Shown: positions 43,643 to 52,709 of the stretch, in pieces
Numbering within the stretch: position 1 is the stretch's first letter
How the letters are laid out: every line of letters begins with the position of its first letter
Assembly: GCA_000961765.1 (NCBI GenBank)
Contig: LADT01000026.1
Coordinates: 24,541 to 88,540 of the forward strand
Direction: 5' to 3'
DNA: 64,000 bases
DNA from: Clostridiaceae bacterium BRH_c20a
Lineage (GTDB): Bacteria > Bacillota > Peptococcia > Peptococcales > BICA1-8
Made by a program: the position numbers and the translations under genes
Notes under the pieces: generated by a model
What the model saw: only the letters and a program-made list of their open reading frames with translations
What the model was told of the DNA's origin: nothing
The model's database searches: none

Positions 43643-43673
43643 AGAGCAATCAAAAATGGTTGCTCTTTTTTTA
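43643..43673 (+). terminator. terminator-like hairpin in non-coding DNA
   Basis: AGAGCAA pairs with TTGCTCT around a 10-base loop and is followed by TTTTTTT. No gene is clearly ended by it; it may be left from a lost gene. Confidence 0.55.
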
Positions 43674-43769
43674 CTTTTTGCAAAAAGTTTAATCTTGAAT
43701 TAATTTAAAATTAATTTATCTTTAATATTCGTTTGCTAATATATAATTGGCAGAAAGGAGAGGGGAAAA

Positions 43770-44285
43770 ATGCAAAGACTAACTAACTGGATCCACGGTG
43801 GAGATATTACTGCATTTATATTTTTTAATCGCTCCCGGAAGTTTCCGGTTACAGATTTTTTAATGCCGATTATAACCAATTTGGGAGGAGTGACCTGTTC
43901 AATTATTTTGTCGGTGTCGTTACTGGTAAGCAAAAATTCCTTTTGGTATAAATCGGGTGTTCATCTGGCGACAAGTCTTATGATAAGTCATCTTATAGTT
44001 CAGCTTTTCAAAAAGTTTCTGCCCAGGCTACGACCATATCAGGCTCTGCAAAATGTCTATACCGGACCTAAACTCTATAAAGATGCCTCGTTTCCGTCCG
44101 GACATTCAACGGCTGCTTTTTGTACCGCTACTGTTTTTTCAATCACATTGCCGGCATTATCAGTTTTGTTCTTTTTGTTGGCCCTGTTAGTAGCAGTTTC
44201 CCGAGTTTATTTAGGCATGCATTACCCATCGGATATTACAGCAGGTGCTGTACTGGGAGTAGTTATCGCTGTATTGATGGCCTGA
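43770..44285 (+). CDS. PAP2-family lipid phosphatase
   Basis: A 171-residue membrane protein with about five to six helices. The three phosphatase motifs are present: KKFLPRLRP (KxxxxxxRP), FPSGHST (PSGH) and SRVYLGMHYPSD (SRxxxxxHxxxD). Members hydrolyse phosphatidate, undecaprenyl pyrophosphate or related lipid phosphates at the outer face. The size fits bacterial undecaprenyl-diphosphatase-like PAP2 proteins, but the substrate is open. It starts at an ATG behind AAAGGAGAGG. Confidence 0.9.
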   Translation: MQRLTNWIHGGDITAFIFFNRSRKFPVTDFLMPIITNLGGVTCSIILSVSLLVSKNSFWYKSGVHLATSLMISHLIVQLFKKFLPRLRPYQALQNVYTGPKLYKDASFPSGHSTAAFCTATVFSITLPALSVLFFLLALLVAVSRVYLGMHYPSDITAGAVLGVVIAVLMA

Positions 44286-44647
44286 GTATGTATTAAGGAA
44301 ATATAGAAATTATTCTAATTTATTTTATTTGGAATTAATTTTTACCTTGTCTTAATTTTATTAACTTTTCTATGATATTTTAAAAGCAAATCCTTCCTCC
44401 TCATTTATATATATATACTGTTACATCTAAGAAGATCAAAATTAAGAAGTTTTTTAACTAACCCCCTTTTTTAGACCCCATGCATTTAAGTATGTGGTCT
44501 GTCTTTTATTAAGATGACAGGAAAAACCAAGTAAATGCAGTATTCAAAGTATTATCAAAGAATGAGTTAGATACAGAATGTGAAGAAATTTAACCTTTAT
44601 GTTTTATAGCGAGAATAAATATCAAACAATTAGGAGGGGGAATAGAA
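44286..44647. other. non-coding region, possible coding relic
   Basis: No full gene was seen. A hairpin AGACC...GGTCT at 44473-44502 with GTCTTTT after it may end the PAP2 transcript. The segment 44512-44593 reads as FKVLSKNELDTECEEI and stops, without a start, so it may be the tail of a lost gene. Confidence 0.35.
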
Positions 44648-45178
44648 GTGTTAACTCAGTCTCATGTATATATAGCTAAAGCAATAAATAAAAAATCAGG
44701 CAAGGATTTTAACCATAACTATTTTTACTTGGGGAATATTGCCCCTGATTTCATTCACTTTCATCAAAAAAAGAAACACGAATTTAAATATTCATTTTTG
44801 TATATATTGGATGAAATTGATTCTTTGGAAAAAATAACAGATATAAATTTAGTAAGTTATAAGATGGGGATAATTACCCATTATTTGGCGGATTTTTTTT
44901 GTAAAGCCCATAATTGTGATAGGTTACTTAACAATTTATGGCAACACTTTCAATATGAGTCACTGTTGCACAGGTTGCTAATATCCACAAAAAATGAGGT
45001 ACAGGTTAATAAAAAGATATCCAATATCGAGACCTTCTTAAAAGAAAAGTATGAAAGTTATTTAATACAAGAACCGTCAATGGCTGTTGATATTATATAT
45101 TCTTTGGAAGCCTGCCAAGGTTCAGTTAATTATATCTTGCAAAACATGAATAAAGACTTATTAAAACAAATAGCGTAA
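44648..45178 (+). CDS. zinc-dependent phospholipase C family protein
   Basis: A 176-residue protein starting at GTG behind AGGAGGGG. It has the family pattern MLTQSHVYIAKAI, FYLGNIAPDFI and MGIITHYLADFFCKAHN, with histidines and aspartates of a tri-zinc site. It is the short type, common in Clostridia, without signal peptide, so an actual phospholipase role is uncertain. It is a single-gene unit between two non-coding regions. Confidence 0.8.
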   Translation: MLTQSHVYIAKAINKKSGKDFNHNYFYLGNIAPDFIHFHQKKKHEFKYSFLYILDEIDSLEKITDINLVSYKMGIITHYLADFFCKAHNCDRLLNNLWQHFQYESLLHRLLISTKNEVQVNKKISNIETFLKEKYESYLIQEPSMAVDIIYSLEACQGSVNYILQNMNKDLLKQIA

Positions 45179-45209
45179 ACATTTCAAATCACACCACTCC
45201 CTTCATATA

Positions 45210-45245
45210 GAGAGGGGTGCCGTAATGGCACCCCTCTCGTTTGTT
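45210..45245 (+). terminator. terminator after phospholipase C-like gene
   Basis: A perfect 12-bp stem GAGAGGGGTGCC/GGCACCCCTCTC with a 5-base loop, then GTTTGTTT. Confidence 0.85.
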
Positions 45246-45265
45246 TGAATACAAGGGTTTTATAT

Positions 45266-45304
45266 TTTACAAAATATTAATACTAACATAACTTATTCAT
45301 AATT
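45266..45304 (+). promoter_or_regulatory. candidate Pho box upstream of the phn operon
   Basis: TTTACA, TTAATA, ATAACT and ATAATT occur at exact 11-base steps. Low-GC Firmicute PhoP boxes are TT(A/T)ACA-like repeats with such a period. The first repeat fits well, the others only in part. Phosphate control would make sense for C-P lyase genes. Confidence 0.4.
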
Positions 45305-45364
45305 GTTGAATGGTATCTTTATATTGTAAACAAATTAAATCAATCAAATGAAAGGGGTTTAACT

Positions 45365-46378
45365 ATGAAAAAAGTGTTGGTACTTATTTTTACTGTTTTC
45401 TTTATGGGTCTCTTACTTACAGGTTGTTCCTCGGAAAACAAAAGCCTCACCATGGTCTGGTATCCGAATGAATCCGGTGAAGATTTAAAAGCCGCCCGTG
45501 AGGAAATCGGAAAAGTTATTGAAGAGGCTACCAGCAAAAAGGTGGAGCATAAACTGACAACCGACTATGTCATTGCCATTGAAGCCATTGCGTCCGGAAA
45601 TGCAGATATTGCTTTCTTGGGTGCTCAAGGCTACATTGAGGCCCATAAGAAAAACCAAAAAGTCCTTCCTTTGGTGGTTAACTCAGGTAGCTCCGGAACC
45701 CTTGAAGATGCCGTTTATTACAGCTGGTTAAATGTGAAAAAGGGTAATGAGAATCAGTACAAGTCCGGCAGTCAATATGCTATTGACAATATCCAGGGCA
45801 AACGGTTCTCTTTTGTCTCCAGCAGTTCCACCTCAGGCTTTAAAGTACCTTCCGCCGGAATTGTCTCTTATTTCTCCAAGAAAGATGCTTGGAAAGATTT
45901 AAAACAGGAAGAATTGACAGAGGGCGGTAAGAACAAGTTTTTCAGTGAGGTGCTCTTTGGAGGTTCCCACCAGGGCTCTGCAGTAAACTTGCTTACCGAT
46001 AAAGCCGATGTGGCTGCCTTTTGTGATACTTGTGTTGCCAATTATGTAGAACTGGCCGCAGGAACTCCTAACAGGCCGGGAGCCGTTTACCGCGTCAAAC
46101 AAGATGCTGTGGAACCCTTCGATAAAGTACGGGGTGAAGAATTCGTAGCTATTTCCGTAACACCGGTTTTAAATGCTCCCTTCGCTTATAATTCCGAAAC
46201 AGTTAATCAAGAAACCATGGAAGCATTAAGGAAAGCTTTAGTCGGTGATGATGTAGCAAATAATGAGCAGATATTTGTTCCCAAAGAATCTGATTTTAAA
46301 GGACTTTTTGCCAAGGGGCAGCGTTTTGTAGAAGTAACCGATGATTGGTTTAATCCGATTCGAGAGCTTTCAAACTAA
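45365..46378 (+). CDS. phnD: phosphonate ABC transporter binding lipoprotein (PhnD)
   Basis: A 337-residue lipoprotein with signal FFMGLLLTGCSSE. The mature part matches PhnD-like binding proteins: LTMVWYPNESGEDLKAAREE, ADIAFLGAQGYIEA and FSFVSSSSTSGFKVPSAG. It catches alkylphosphonates outside the membrane for the PhnC/PhnE importer. It is the first gene of a long operon of transport and C-P lyase genes, which gives a secure assignment. Confidence 0.93.
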   Translation: MKKVLVLIFTVFFMGLLLTGCSSENKSLTMVWYPNESGEDLKAAREEIGKVIEEATSKKVEHKLTTDYVIAIEAIASGNADIAFLGAQGYIEAHKKNQKVLPLVVNSGSSGTLEDAVYYSWLNVKKGNENQYKSGSQYAIDNIQGKRFSFVSSSSTSGFKVPSAGIVSYFSKKDAWKDLKQEELTEGGKNKFFSEVLFGGSHQGSAVNLLTDKADVAAFCDTCVANYVELAAGTPNRPGAVYRVKQDAVEPFDKVRGEEFVAISVTPVLNAPFAYNSETVNQETMEALRKALVGDDVANNEQIFVPKESDFKGLFAKGQRFVEVTDDWFNPIRELSN

Positions 46379-46403
46379 AAAACGGTGTAAAGGATGTTGT
46401 AGG

Positions 46404-47189
46404 ATGACGTTATTGAAATTAGTAAATGTTGCCAAACAATATAACGGCGGAACAATAGCGTTATCAAATATCAACTTCTCCGTTAGGGAAGGGGAGTTTG
46501 TATCCATAATCGGTCCGTCGGGAGCGGGAAAATCAACTCTCCTTCGCTGTATTAACAGAATGATTGAGACAACGGGCGGAGATATCATATTTGATGGCGT
46601 CAGTGTCAATGGCCTTAAAAAAAATGAGCTGCGGAGATTGCGGACAAAAATTGGGATGATTTTTCAGCACTATAACTTAGTAAATAGATTAAGCGTTATT
46701 GAGAATGTTTTGCACGGTAGACTTGGTTATAAATCGACATTAGCCGGTGCCTTAGGTATTTATACCGAAGATGAGAAAAGCCAGGCACTGGAAATTTTAG
46801 AAGTTTTAGGTTTGGAAGATCATATCTATCGTAGGTGTGACCAGTTAAGTGGAGGGCAGAAGCAGCGGGTAGGGATTGCCAGAGCCTTAATTCAAAATCC
46901 GAAAATACTTTTGTGTGATGAGCCTATCGCTTCTCTGGACCCTAACGCTTCCAAGGTTATTATGGATTACCTGAAAAAAATAACAACGGAAATGGGTATC
47001 ACTTGCCTGGTCAATTTACACCAGGTAAATGTAGCTCTCACTTACTCTGACCGGATTATCGGCATAAAAAAAGGACATATCGTTTATGACGGGTCACCTC
47101 AGGAAATTACTGCCGGCGAAATTCATAACATCTATGGTTCGGAAGCTGGGGAATTGATTATGGACGTGGGGGGTGCCCATGCAAGCTGA
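46404..47189 (+). CDS. phnC: phosphonate ABC transporter ATPase (PhnC)
   Basis: About 261 residues with Walker A GPSGAGKST, Q-loop MIFQHYNLV, signature LSGGQKQRVGIARAL, Walker B LLCDEPIASLD and H-loop NLHQVNVAL. The open frame begins inside phnD at 46341, but the ATG at 46404 gives MTLLKLVNVAKQY, the normal PhnC start, with AAAGGA upstream. It powers phosphonate uptake with the two permeases. Confidence 0.93.
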   Translation: MTLLKLVNVAKQYNGGTIALSNINFSVREGEFVSIIGPSGAGKSTLLRCINRMIETTGGDIIFDGVSVNGLKKNELRRLRTKIGMIFQHYNLVNRLSVIENVLHGRLGYKSTLAGALGIYTEDEKSQALEILEVLGLEDHIYRRCDQLSGGQKQRVGIARALIQNPKILLCDEPIASLDPNASKVIMDYLKKITTEMGITCLVNLHQVNVALTYSDRIIGIKKGHIVYDGSPQEITAGEIHNIYGSEAGELIMDVGGAHAS

Positions 47190-47964
47190 TTTTTTTGCCC
47201 AGAAAAGGAAAAACAGTTTATTCTTTTTTGCAGTACTGCTGGTAGTGACCTTAATTTCTGTCTTATTAACAGAATATGATGTGGCTAAAGGGTTAACAAG
47301 TGGATTTAAGGCTTTAGGATGGGCTGTTACGAATTTTTATCCTAATGAAAATTCCCTCTCTAAGCTTCCGAATGTTCTTAATAAATTGAAGGAAACCATT
47401 CTAATGTCTGTTGCAGCCACTACTTCTGCTGCTGTTTTTGCTTCCCTCTTTGCGTTATGGGGATCACAGACTACCAAAGTAAATCAATTTCTGAGTACGC
47501 TTAGTAGGGGTGTGGCTTCTCTATTCCGTAATATTCCATTGGTGGCTTGGGCTATGGTTTTACTTTTTTCTTTTGGACAAAGCTCACTTACAGGATATTT
47601 CGCCCTTTTCTTTGCGACTTTTGGTTTTTTAACCAGGGCTTTTATCGAAACCATTGATGAAGTAAGCAACAGTTCGGTTGAGGCATTAAGGGCTACAGGT
47701 GCAAGCTATTTCCAAATTGTTTTTCAAGCTGTCCTGCCTTCAAGTATTCCTCAAATGCTTAGTTGGGTGTTATTTATGGTTGAAACCAATATTCGTGATG
47801 CGACTCTCCTGGGAATTTTAACAGGTTCGGGTATTGGATTTTCTTTTAATTTATATTACAAGAGCATGAATTACCATGCCGCCAGTCTTGTTGTTATTGT
47901 TATTGTGTTGACGGTTTTTTTCATTGAGTATGTTTCAAATCATATTAGGAGGGTGATTTTGTAA
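47179..47964 (+). CDS. phnE: phosphonate ABC transporter permease (PhnE, first copy)
   Basis: About 261 residues with roughly six helices and the permease loop SVEALRATGASYFQIVFQAVLP near residue 170. ATG 47179 behind GGGGGG overlaps the phnC end; a GTG at 47173 is the alternative. Two PhnE proteins form the channel, here encoded by separate adjacent genes. Confidence 0.9.
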   Translation: MQADFFAQKRKNSLFFFAVLLVVTLISVLLTEYDVAKGLTSGFKALGWAVTNFYPNENSLSKLPNVLNKLKETILMSVAATTSAAVFASLFALWGSQTTKVNQFLSTLSRGVASLFRNIPLVAWAMVLLFSFGQSSLTGYFALFFATFGFLTRAFIETIDEVSNSSVEALRATGASYFQIVFQAVLPSSIPQMLSWVLFMVETNIRDATLLGILTGSGIGFSFNLYYKSMNYHAASLVVIVIVLTVFFIEYVSNHIRRVIL

Positions 47965-48830
47965 TGCAAAGGGAGGAAATATTAAAGACTGTTTGGGAGA
48001 ATACAGCTTTAGGACCGATCTGGGGGCAAAAAAAAGTTGTCAGGATACCCTTTAATAAAGGGACAATCACCATCCAAATTACTTTACTGATATTGGCACT
48101 AATTACTATTTACAGTTTTTTAAGCTTTGACTATAAAGATATAAATATTTTTGCGGCATTTATTTCCAGTATTGCTACTTTCAAAACAATGTTTTTAGAG
48201 GCAAATATCAAGCATTTCACTGTCGGAGAAGCCATATATCAGATAATAGTTACTTTGGGACTGGCCTTTTTAACAACCATCCTGGGTGCCATTGCTGCTC
48301 TGTTTTTTGGCCTTTTGGCAGCACAGAATCTGTCTTCTCCCAGAGTTTCCAATATTGTTAAAGGTTTTGTGGCCTTGATTAGAGCAATTCCTACCGTATT
48401 ATGGGTTTTAATCTTTGCGGTGGCTGCGGGGCTTGGCAGTGTAGCCGCTGTTATCGGTATGACTTTTCACTCCGTGGCTTATTTAATCAAGGCCTATTCC
48501 GAATCTTTTGAGGAATTGGATAAAGATGTAATCGAGGCCTTAAAGGGCAGTGGGGCCAATTGGTGGCAGATTGTTTGCCAGGCAGTGATACCATCCTCGG
48601 TCACATACCTGCTTTCCTGGACATTTATGCGTTTTGAAATTAATTTTACCAATGCTGTGGCTATGGGTGCCGCTGCCGGTGCAGGTGGTATCGGTTTTGA
48701 TTTATTTATGGCCAGCGGGCATTATTTTGATTTGCATGAAGTTGGTTTTATCACTTACGGCATCCTCTTAGTCGCCTTAGCTTTAGAAGTATTTACTACC
48801 AGAGTCAAGCTTTATCTCAAAAACGCCTAA
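47964..48830 (+). CDS. phnE: phosphonate ABC transporter permease (PhnE, second copy)
   Basis: A 288-residue permease. Its ATG overlaps the stop of the first permease gene by one base. It carries the loop DVIEALKGSGANWWQIVCQAVIP and about six helices. The N-terminal extension (to residue 40) is cytoplasmic. Together with the first copy it forms the membrane part of the phosphonate importer. Confidence 0.9.
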   Translation: MQREEILKTVWENTALGPIWGQKKVVRIPFNKGTITIQITLLILALITIYSFLSFDYKDINIFAAFISSIATFKTMFLEANIKHFTVGEAIYQIIVTLGLAFLTTILGAIAALFFGLLAAQNLSSPRVSNIVKGFVALIRAIPTVLWVLIFAVAAGLGSVAAVIGMTFHSVAYLIKAYSESFEELDKDVIEALKGSGANWWQIVCQAVIPSSVTYLLSWTFMRFEINFTNAVAMGAAAGAGGIGFDLFMASGHYFDLHEVGFITYGILLVALALEVFTTRVKLYLKNA

Positions 48831-48869
48831 TTAAGAACTTAATCAGGTCAATTAATAGGGGTGGCAAAA

Positions 48870-49292
48870 TTGTTAAGAAAACGAAGAACTACCATTCTGG
48901 TCAAAGGTGATCAAAAGCTAGCCAAATCATTGGCTGAACAGATAATTAAAAACTATAATGTTAAAGTTATGCAAAAACCGGAAAATGGCTTAGTGATGGT
49001 TAAAATGAGGGAAAGTTCAGCCCGCAAACTGTTCTATCTGGGTGAGCTGTTGGTAACCGAGTGTAAAGTTCAAATCAATGAGGTATTAGGAGTAGGTTTG
49101 GTTTCAGGCGATAGGCAAGAATTGGCTTATTATCTGGCTGTAATTGATGCCGCCTGCAATGCCGCTTTACCTGAAACAAAAAGCTGGGAATCCGTACTCA
49201 TGGTGGAGGAAGAAAAAATTGCAGCCCATGAAGCTAAAGAGCACTTAAAACTTCTCAGAACCAAAGTTAATTTTGAGACAATGGATGTCTAG
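48870..49292 (+). CDS. phnG: C-P lyase core subunit PhnG
   Basis: About 140 residues, close to the 150 of E. coli PhnG. Segments VMVKMRESSARKLFYLGELLVTEC and LGVGLVSGDRQELAYYLAVIDAA match the family. The frame opens at GTG 48861; TTG 48870 is better spaced from GGGGTGG, so the start is uncertain by three codons. PhnG joins PhnH, PhnI and PhnJ in the C-P lyase core; with PhnI it couples the phosphonate to ATP, releasing adenine and attaching ribose triphosphate. Confidence 0.9.
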   Translation: MLRKRRTTILVKGDQKLAKSLAEQIIKNYNVKVMQKPENGLVMVKMRESSARKLFYLGELLVTECKVQINEVLGVGLVSGDRQELAYYLAVIDAACNAALPETKSWESVLMVEEEKIAAHEAKEHLKLLRTKVNFETMDV

Positions 49293-49304
49293 GAGGTTAC
49301 CAAT

Positions 49305-49892
49305 ATGTTTGACCATGTTCATGATTCCCAAAAAGCCTATCGTAAACTAGTCGATTCGTTAGCTAAACCGGGAACTATAAATTCTCTGAAACCAGAAAGC
49401 GAAAAGCTTGATTTATCGGTAAACTGCAATAAATCAATGCTTTTGTTAATGTTAATGCTTTTAGATACGGAGGTCACCTTTCAAATTCTTAGTGAAAATA
49501 GCGAAAAAATTGCTAAATACATTAATCAGCTTACTTATGCCAAAACGGAATCTCTGGAAAAAGCAGATTTCATATTTGTTTTACAAGATAGTGCTGCAGA
49601 AGATTTCTTTACTGCCATTGAGGGATGCAAACTTGGTGATTTGGTTAATCCTCATCTATCAGCCACTTTAATAATTGAAGTTGAGCGAATAACCAATGAA
49701 AAGCAATTAATCTTAAAGGGTCCTGGTATAAAAGAAACAAATTATGCCGCTCTTTCCTTCGCTGAAGATTGGGTTCATTACCGGGCGGCTAAAAATGCAG
49801 AATATCCTTTAGGTGTTGAAATTTATTTTATCGATAAAGAACATAATCTTCTGGCGATTCCCAGAACTACAACTATTTCAGTAAAGAGGTGA
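49305..49892 (+). CDS. phnH: C-P lyase core subunit PhnH
   Basis: A 195-residue protein, same length as E. coli PhnH (194). It opens with FDHVHDSQKAYRKLVDSLAKPGTI, the family start (compare the xxxAFRxLLxAMSRPG pattern). It has AEDWVHYRAAKNAEYPLGVEIYF near the end. PhnH is a structural member of the core complex related to PLP-enzyme folds but without cofactor. Ribosome site AGGAGG, 12 bases after phnG. Confidence 0.92.
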   Translation: MFDHVHDSQKAYRKLVDSLAKPGTINSLKPESEKLDLSVNCNKSMLLLMLMLLDTEVTFQILSENSEKIAKYINQLTYAKTESLEKADFIFVLQDSAAEDFFTAIEGCKLGDLVNPHLSATLIIEVERITNEKQLILKGPGIKETNYAALSFAEDWVHYRAAKNAEYPLGVEIYFIDKEHNLLAIPRTTTISVKR

Positions 49893-49896
49893 ACAT

Positions 49897-51012
49897 ATGG
49901 GATACGTCGCGGTAAAAGGTGGCCTAAGGGCCATTGAAGAGTCTGGCAAAAGATTGCGTTATGAACGGTTAAAAGGCCGTAGTGTTATCACAGTAGAAAC
50001 CATTAAAAATACACTGCGGGGGATGATTGATCAGATTATGTCGGAGGGGAGCTTGTATTCCAGGGATTTGGCAGCCTTGGCCATCAAACAGGCCGAAGGC
50101 AATGCTGAAGAGGCCACTTTTCTTTTACGGGCTTATCGTTCAACGTTACCGAGAAAATATTACTCCCAAGTGGTGGAACCCCGAGAAATGCGAGTAAAAA
50201 GGCGGATTTCGGCAGCTTTCAAGGATATTCCCGGCGGACAAATCCTGGGAGCCTCTTATGATTATACCCATCGACTTCTTGATTTTGGTTTAGATAAAGA
50301 AAATTTGGCAGATATCTTAAAATGGTTAAAAGAGTTTGAAGAAAGCCCTGAAGTTGAAGAAAGGTCTCATCGGACTACCTTGCCCAAAGTAGTAGATTTT
50401 CTTAGAGAAGAAGGATTAATAACCACTGTAGAAAATGATGATACCGAACCGGAGGATACCACCCGCAAGAGTCTGGAGTTTCCCACCACTAGGAGTGAGC
50501 GGCTGCAGGTTCTTACCCGGGGGCAGACCGGTGCAATGACGGCTTTGGGTTATGCTGCTATCCGCGGCTATGGAACGGTACACCCAACAGTTGGTGAATT
50601 ACGGGTAGGCTATCTGCCGGTGGCCATTAATTATCCTTTGGATAGCTCAGAAACTGAAGATGATGGTCTTTATATCGGCGAAATACAGGTAACGGAAGTT
50701 GAAGCTTTGATTCCAGAAACTAAAGAGCTGGTCAACGGTAAAAAAGAAATTCAGTTCGGCATCGGTTATGGCATTTGCTATGGACAAAACGAAACCAAAG
50801 CCATCGCCATGAGCATTTTAGATAATTGCTTGGAAAAAAGCCATTTGGACTCACCGGTCCATGACGAAGAATTTGTTTTAATGCATATCGATTGTGTGGA
50901 AGCCACCGGCTTTATCTCCCACCTGAAGCTGCCCCACTATGTAACCTTCCAGTCCAATCTTGACAGCGCGCGAAAAACAAAAGTGAAGGATGAGAATGAT
51001 GAACAATTATAA
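49897..51012 (+). CDS. phnI: C-P lyase core subunit PhnI
   Basis: A 371-residue protein beginning MGYVAVKGGLRAIEESGKRL, the PhnI signature. It contains LTRGQTGAMTALGYAAIRGYG and FGIGYGICYGQNETKAIAMSILD. PhnI acts with PhnG, H and L to replace adenine of ATP by the phosphonate, giving ribose-1-phosphonate 5-triphosphate. The gene overlaps phnJ slightly, pointing to coupled translation. Confidence 0.93.
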   Translation: MGYVAVKGGLRAIEESGKRLRYERLKGRSVITVETIKNTLRGMIDQIMSEGSLYSRDLAALAIKQAEGNAEEATFLLRAYRSTLPRKYYSQVVEPREMRVKRRISAAFKDIPGGQILGASYDYTHRLLDFGLDKENLADILKWLKEFEESPEVEERSHRTTLPKVVDFLREEGLITTVENDDTEPEDTTRKSLEFPTTRSERLQVLTRGQTGAMTALGYAAIRGYGTVHPTVGELRVGYLPVAINYPLDSSETEDDGLYIGEIQVTEVEALIPETKELVNGKKEIQFGIGYGICYGQNETKAIAMSILDNCLEKSHLDSPVHDEEFVLMHIDCVEATGFISHLKLPHYVTFQSNLDSARKTKVKDENDEQL

Positions 51013-51835
51013 TTTTGCTTTTTTCGACGAGGGTTCTAAACGGGAAATTAGAAGGGCCACCTTAAAAGCCATAGCACTGCCGGGTTATCAAGTGCCGTTT
51101 GCTTCTAGGGAAATGCCCATTGCCAGGGGGTGGGGCACAGGTGGACTGCAGCTAACATTATCACTGGTGGGCAAAAATGATCGGCTTAAGGTGATCGATC
51201 AAGGCTCCGATGAATCGGTAAATGCTGTAAGTATAAAAAAACTGGTTATCGGCACCACGGGCATTGATGAGACCGATAAGACTGGGGAAGCAACATTAAT
51301 CCAAAGCAGACACCGTATTCCCGAAGCGGAACTACGGGAAGATCAGATTCTCGTTTTGCAAGTGCCCATTCCCGAACCACTAAGGGAAATTGAACCTAGT
51401 GAATATGCGACTAAACGTTTGCATGCCGATAAAGAATACAGCGGGGTTTGGTTGATGCTCTTTGAACAGATCATGGCCCACGGCAGTGTGGCTACAGGGG
51501 CCGACCATCCGGTGCTGGTGCATGACCGTTATGTCATGGCACCCAGTCCTATACCCAGATTTGATAATCCAAAATTAGATCACTCCCAGGCCTTAATTCT
51601 TTTGGGAGCCGGGAGAGAAAAAAAGATTTATGCAGTACCGCCTTATACTAAAGTAGTTTCACTGGCTTTTGAGGACTATCCCTTTGAGGTGGAGAGAATG
51701 GCTGAGCGTCAATGCCGATTATGTGGAGCTGCAGGAGTTTATTTTGATGAATTGTTTGATGAAAAGACCAATGAAAAGTATTACCAGTGCAATGATGTCA
51801 GTTATTGCTTGCAAACAAGAATTAGCTTGAGTTGA
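50996..51835 (+). CDS. phnJ: C-P lyase, radical SAM subunit PhnJ
   Basis: About 279 residues (E. coli 281). It cleaves the C-P bond of ribose-1-phosphonate 5-phosphate to hydrocarbon and 5-phosphoribosyl 1,2-cyclic phosphate. The C-terminal cysteine pattern C-x2-C-x21-C-x5-C (from QCRLCGAAG to NDVSYCLQ) equals that of E. coli PhnJ, including the catalytic last cysteine. Several starts exist (50990, 50996, 50999); 50996 or 50999 suits GAAGGA. It overlaps phnI. Confidence 0.95.
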   Translation: MMNNYNFAFFDEGSKREIRRATLKAIALPGYQVPFASREMPIARGWGTGGLQLTLSLVGKNDRLKVIDQGSDESVNAVSIKKLVIGTTGIDETDKTGEATLIQSRHRIPEAELREDQILVLQVPIPEPLREIEPSEYATKRLHADKEYSGVWLMLFEQIMAHGSVATGADHPVLVHDRYVMAPSPIPRFDNPKLDHSQALILLGAGREKKIYAVPPYTKVVSLAFEDYPFEVERMAERQCRLCGAAGVYFDELFDEKTNEKYYQCNDVSYCLQTRISLS

Positions 51836-51845
51836 GGTGAAAAAT

Positions 51846-52691
51846 ATGTCCAATCCGGAAGAACCGGTCTTAGTGGTTAAAAACTTGAGAAAGCAGTTTG
51901 GCTCTGGTTGTACTAATTGCCTGGATTTAAAGGAAGAAAGTTTGGAAGGAAATTACTGTCCGGTTTGTCAGACCGTTTATGCCTGCCGGGATATTTCTTT
52001 AGAGCTCTATCCCGGGGAAATCTTAGGAGTAGTGGGAGAATCGGGTTCAGGCAAATCAACACTAATGCGCTGTCTCTATTTTGATGAGGCGGTGACCGCC
52101 GGTCAAGGCTATATTAAAGACTACAAGGACGGTCAAAAAAACATTTTCACAGAAACATCTCAACAAAAAAGGTACATTAGAAATCATGTATTAGGTATGG
52201 TTTATCAAAATCCCTATCAGGGTTTAAGAATGGGTTTCTCTTCCATCGGCAACATTGCTGAAAAACTAATCGCTGCCGGAAATAGAAATGTAGGTTATAT
52301 GACAGATAGAGCTGCCGGACTTTTAGAAAAAGTAAATATTCCTATTTACCGGATGTTGGAAGCACCCGGCAAATTTTCCGGAGGTATGCAGCAAAGGGTT
52401 CAGATTGCCAAAGCCTTATCAAATAATCCGCCTATCCTCTTTTTAGATGAAGTTACCACAGGGTTGGATTTATCGGTTCAAGCCGCTGTCCTGGATTTGA
52501 TTAAAATCATTCAGCGGGAACTAGCGATAAGTATGCTGGTAGTTTCCCATGATTTAAGTGTAATCAGAATGCTGTCGGAAAGAACTATTGTGATGCTTGG
52601 TGGTAAGATTATTGAACAAGGGCTTACAGATCAAATACTGGAAGACCCTCAGCATCCTTATACCCAACAACTTGTTCAGTCCTTGCTGTAA
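51846..52691 (+). CDS. phnK: C-P lyase ABC-type ATPase PhnK with cysteine insert
   Basis: About 281 residues, some 30 longer than E. coli PhnK. Walker A GESGSGKST, signature FSGGMQQRVQIAKAL, Walker B LFLDEVTTGLD and VVSHDLSVI are intact. Extra length comes from an N-terminal insert with CTNCLD and YCPVCQ, a possible zinc ribbon, before YACRDISLELYPGE. PhnK binds the PhnGHIJ core and drives turnover. GTG 51837 opens the frame; ATG 51846 fits TGAGGTG better. Confidence 0.92.
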   Translation: MSNPEEPVLVVKNLRKQFGSGCTNCLDLKEESLEGNYCPVCQTVYACRDISLELYPGEILGVVGESGSGKSTLMRCLYFDEAVTAGQGYIKDYKDGQKNIFTETSQQKRYIRNHVLGMVYQNPYQGLRMGFSSIGNIAEKLIAAGNRNVGYMTDRAAGLLEKVNIPIYRMLEAPGKFSGGMQQRVQIAKALSNNPPILFLDEVTTGLDLSVQAAVLDLIKIIQRELAISMLVVSHDLSVIRMLSERTIVMLGGKIIEQGLTDQILEDPQHPYTQQLVQSLL

Positions 52692-52709
52692 AACAAAGGA
52701 GGAGAATTG

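Larger units (their letters stand above)
43409..43769. other. non-coding region with transposase relic and hairpin
   Basis: Holds no intact gene. It contains the 26-base match to the transposase relic (43533-43558) and the hairpin near 43643, both listed separately. Confidence 0.4.
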
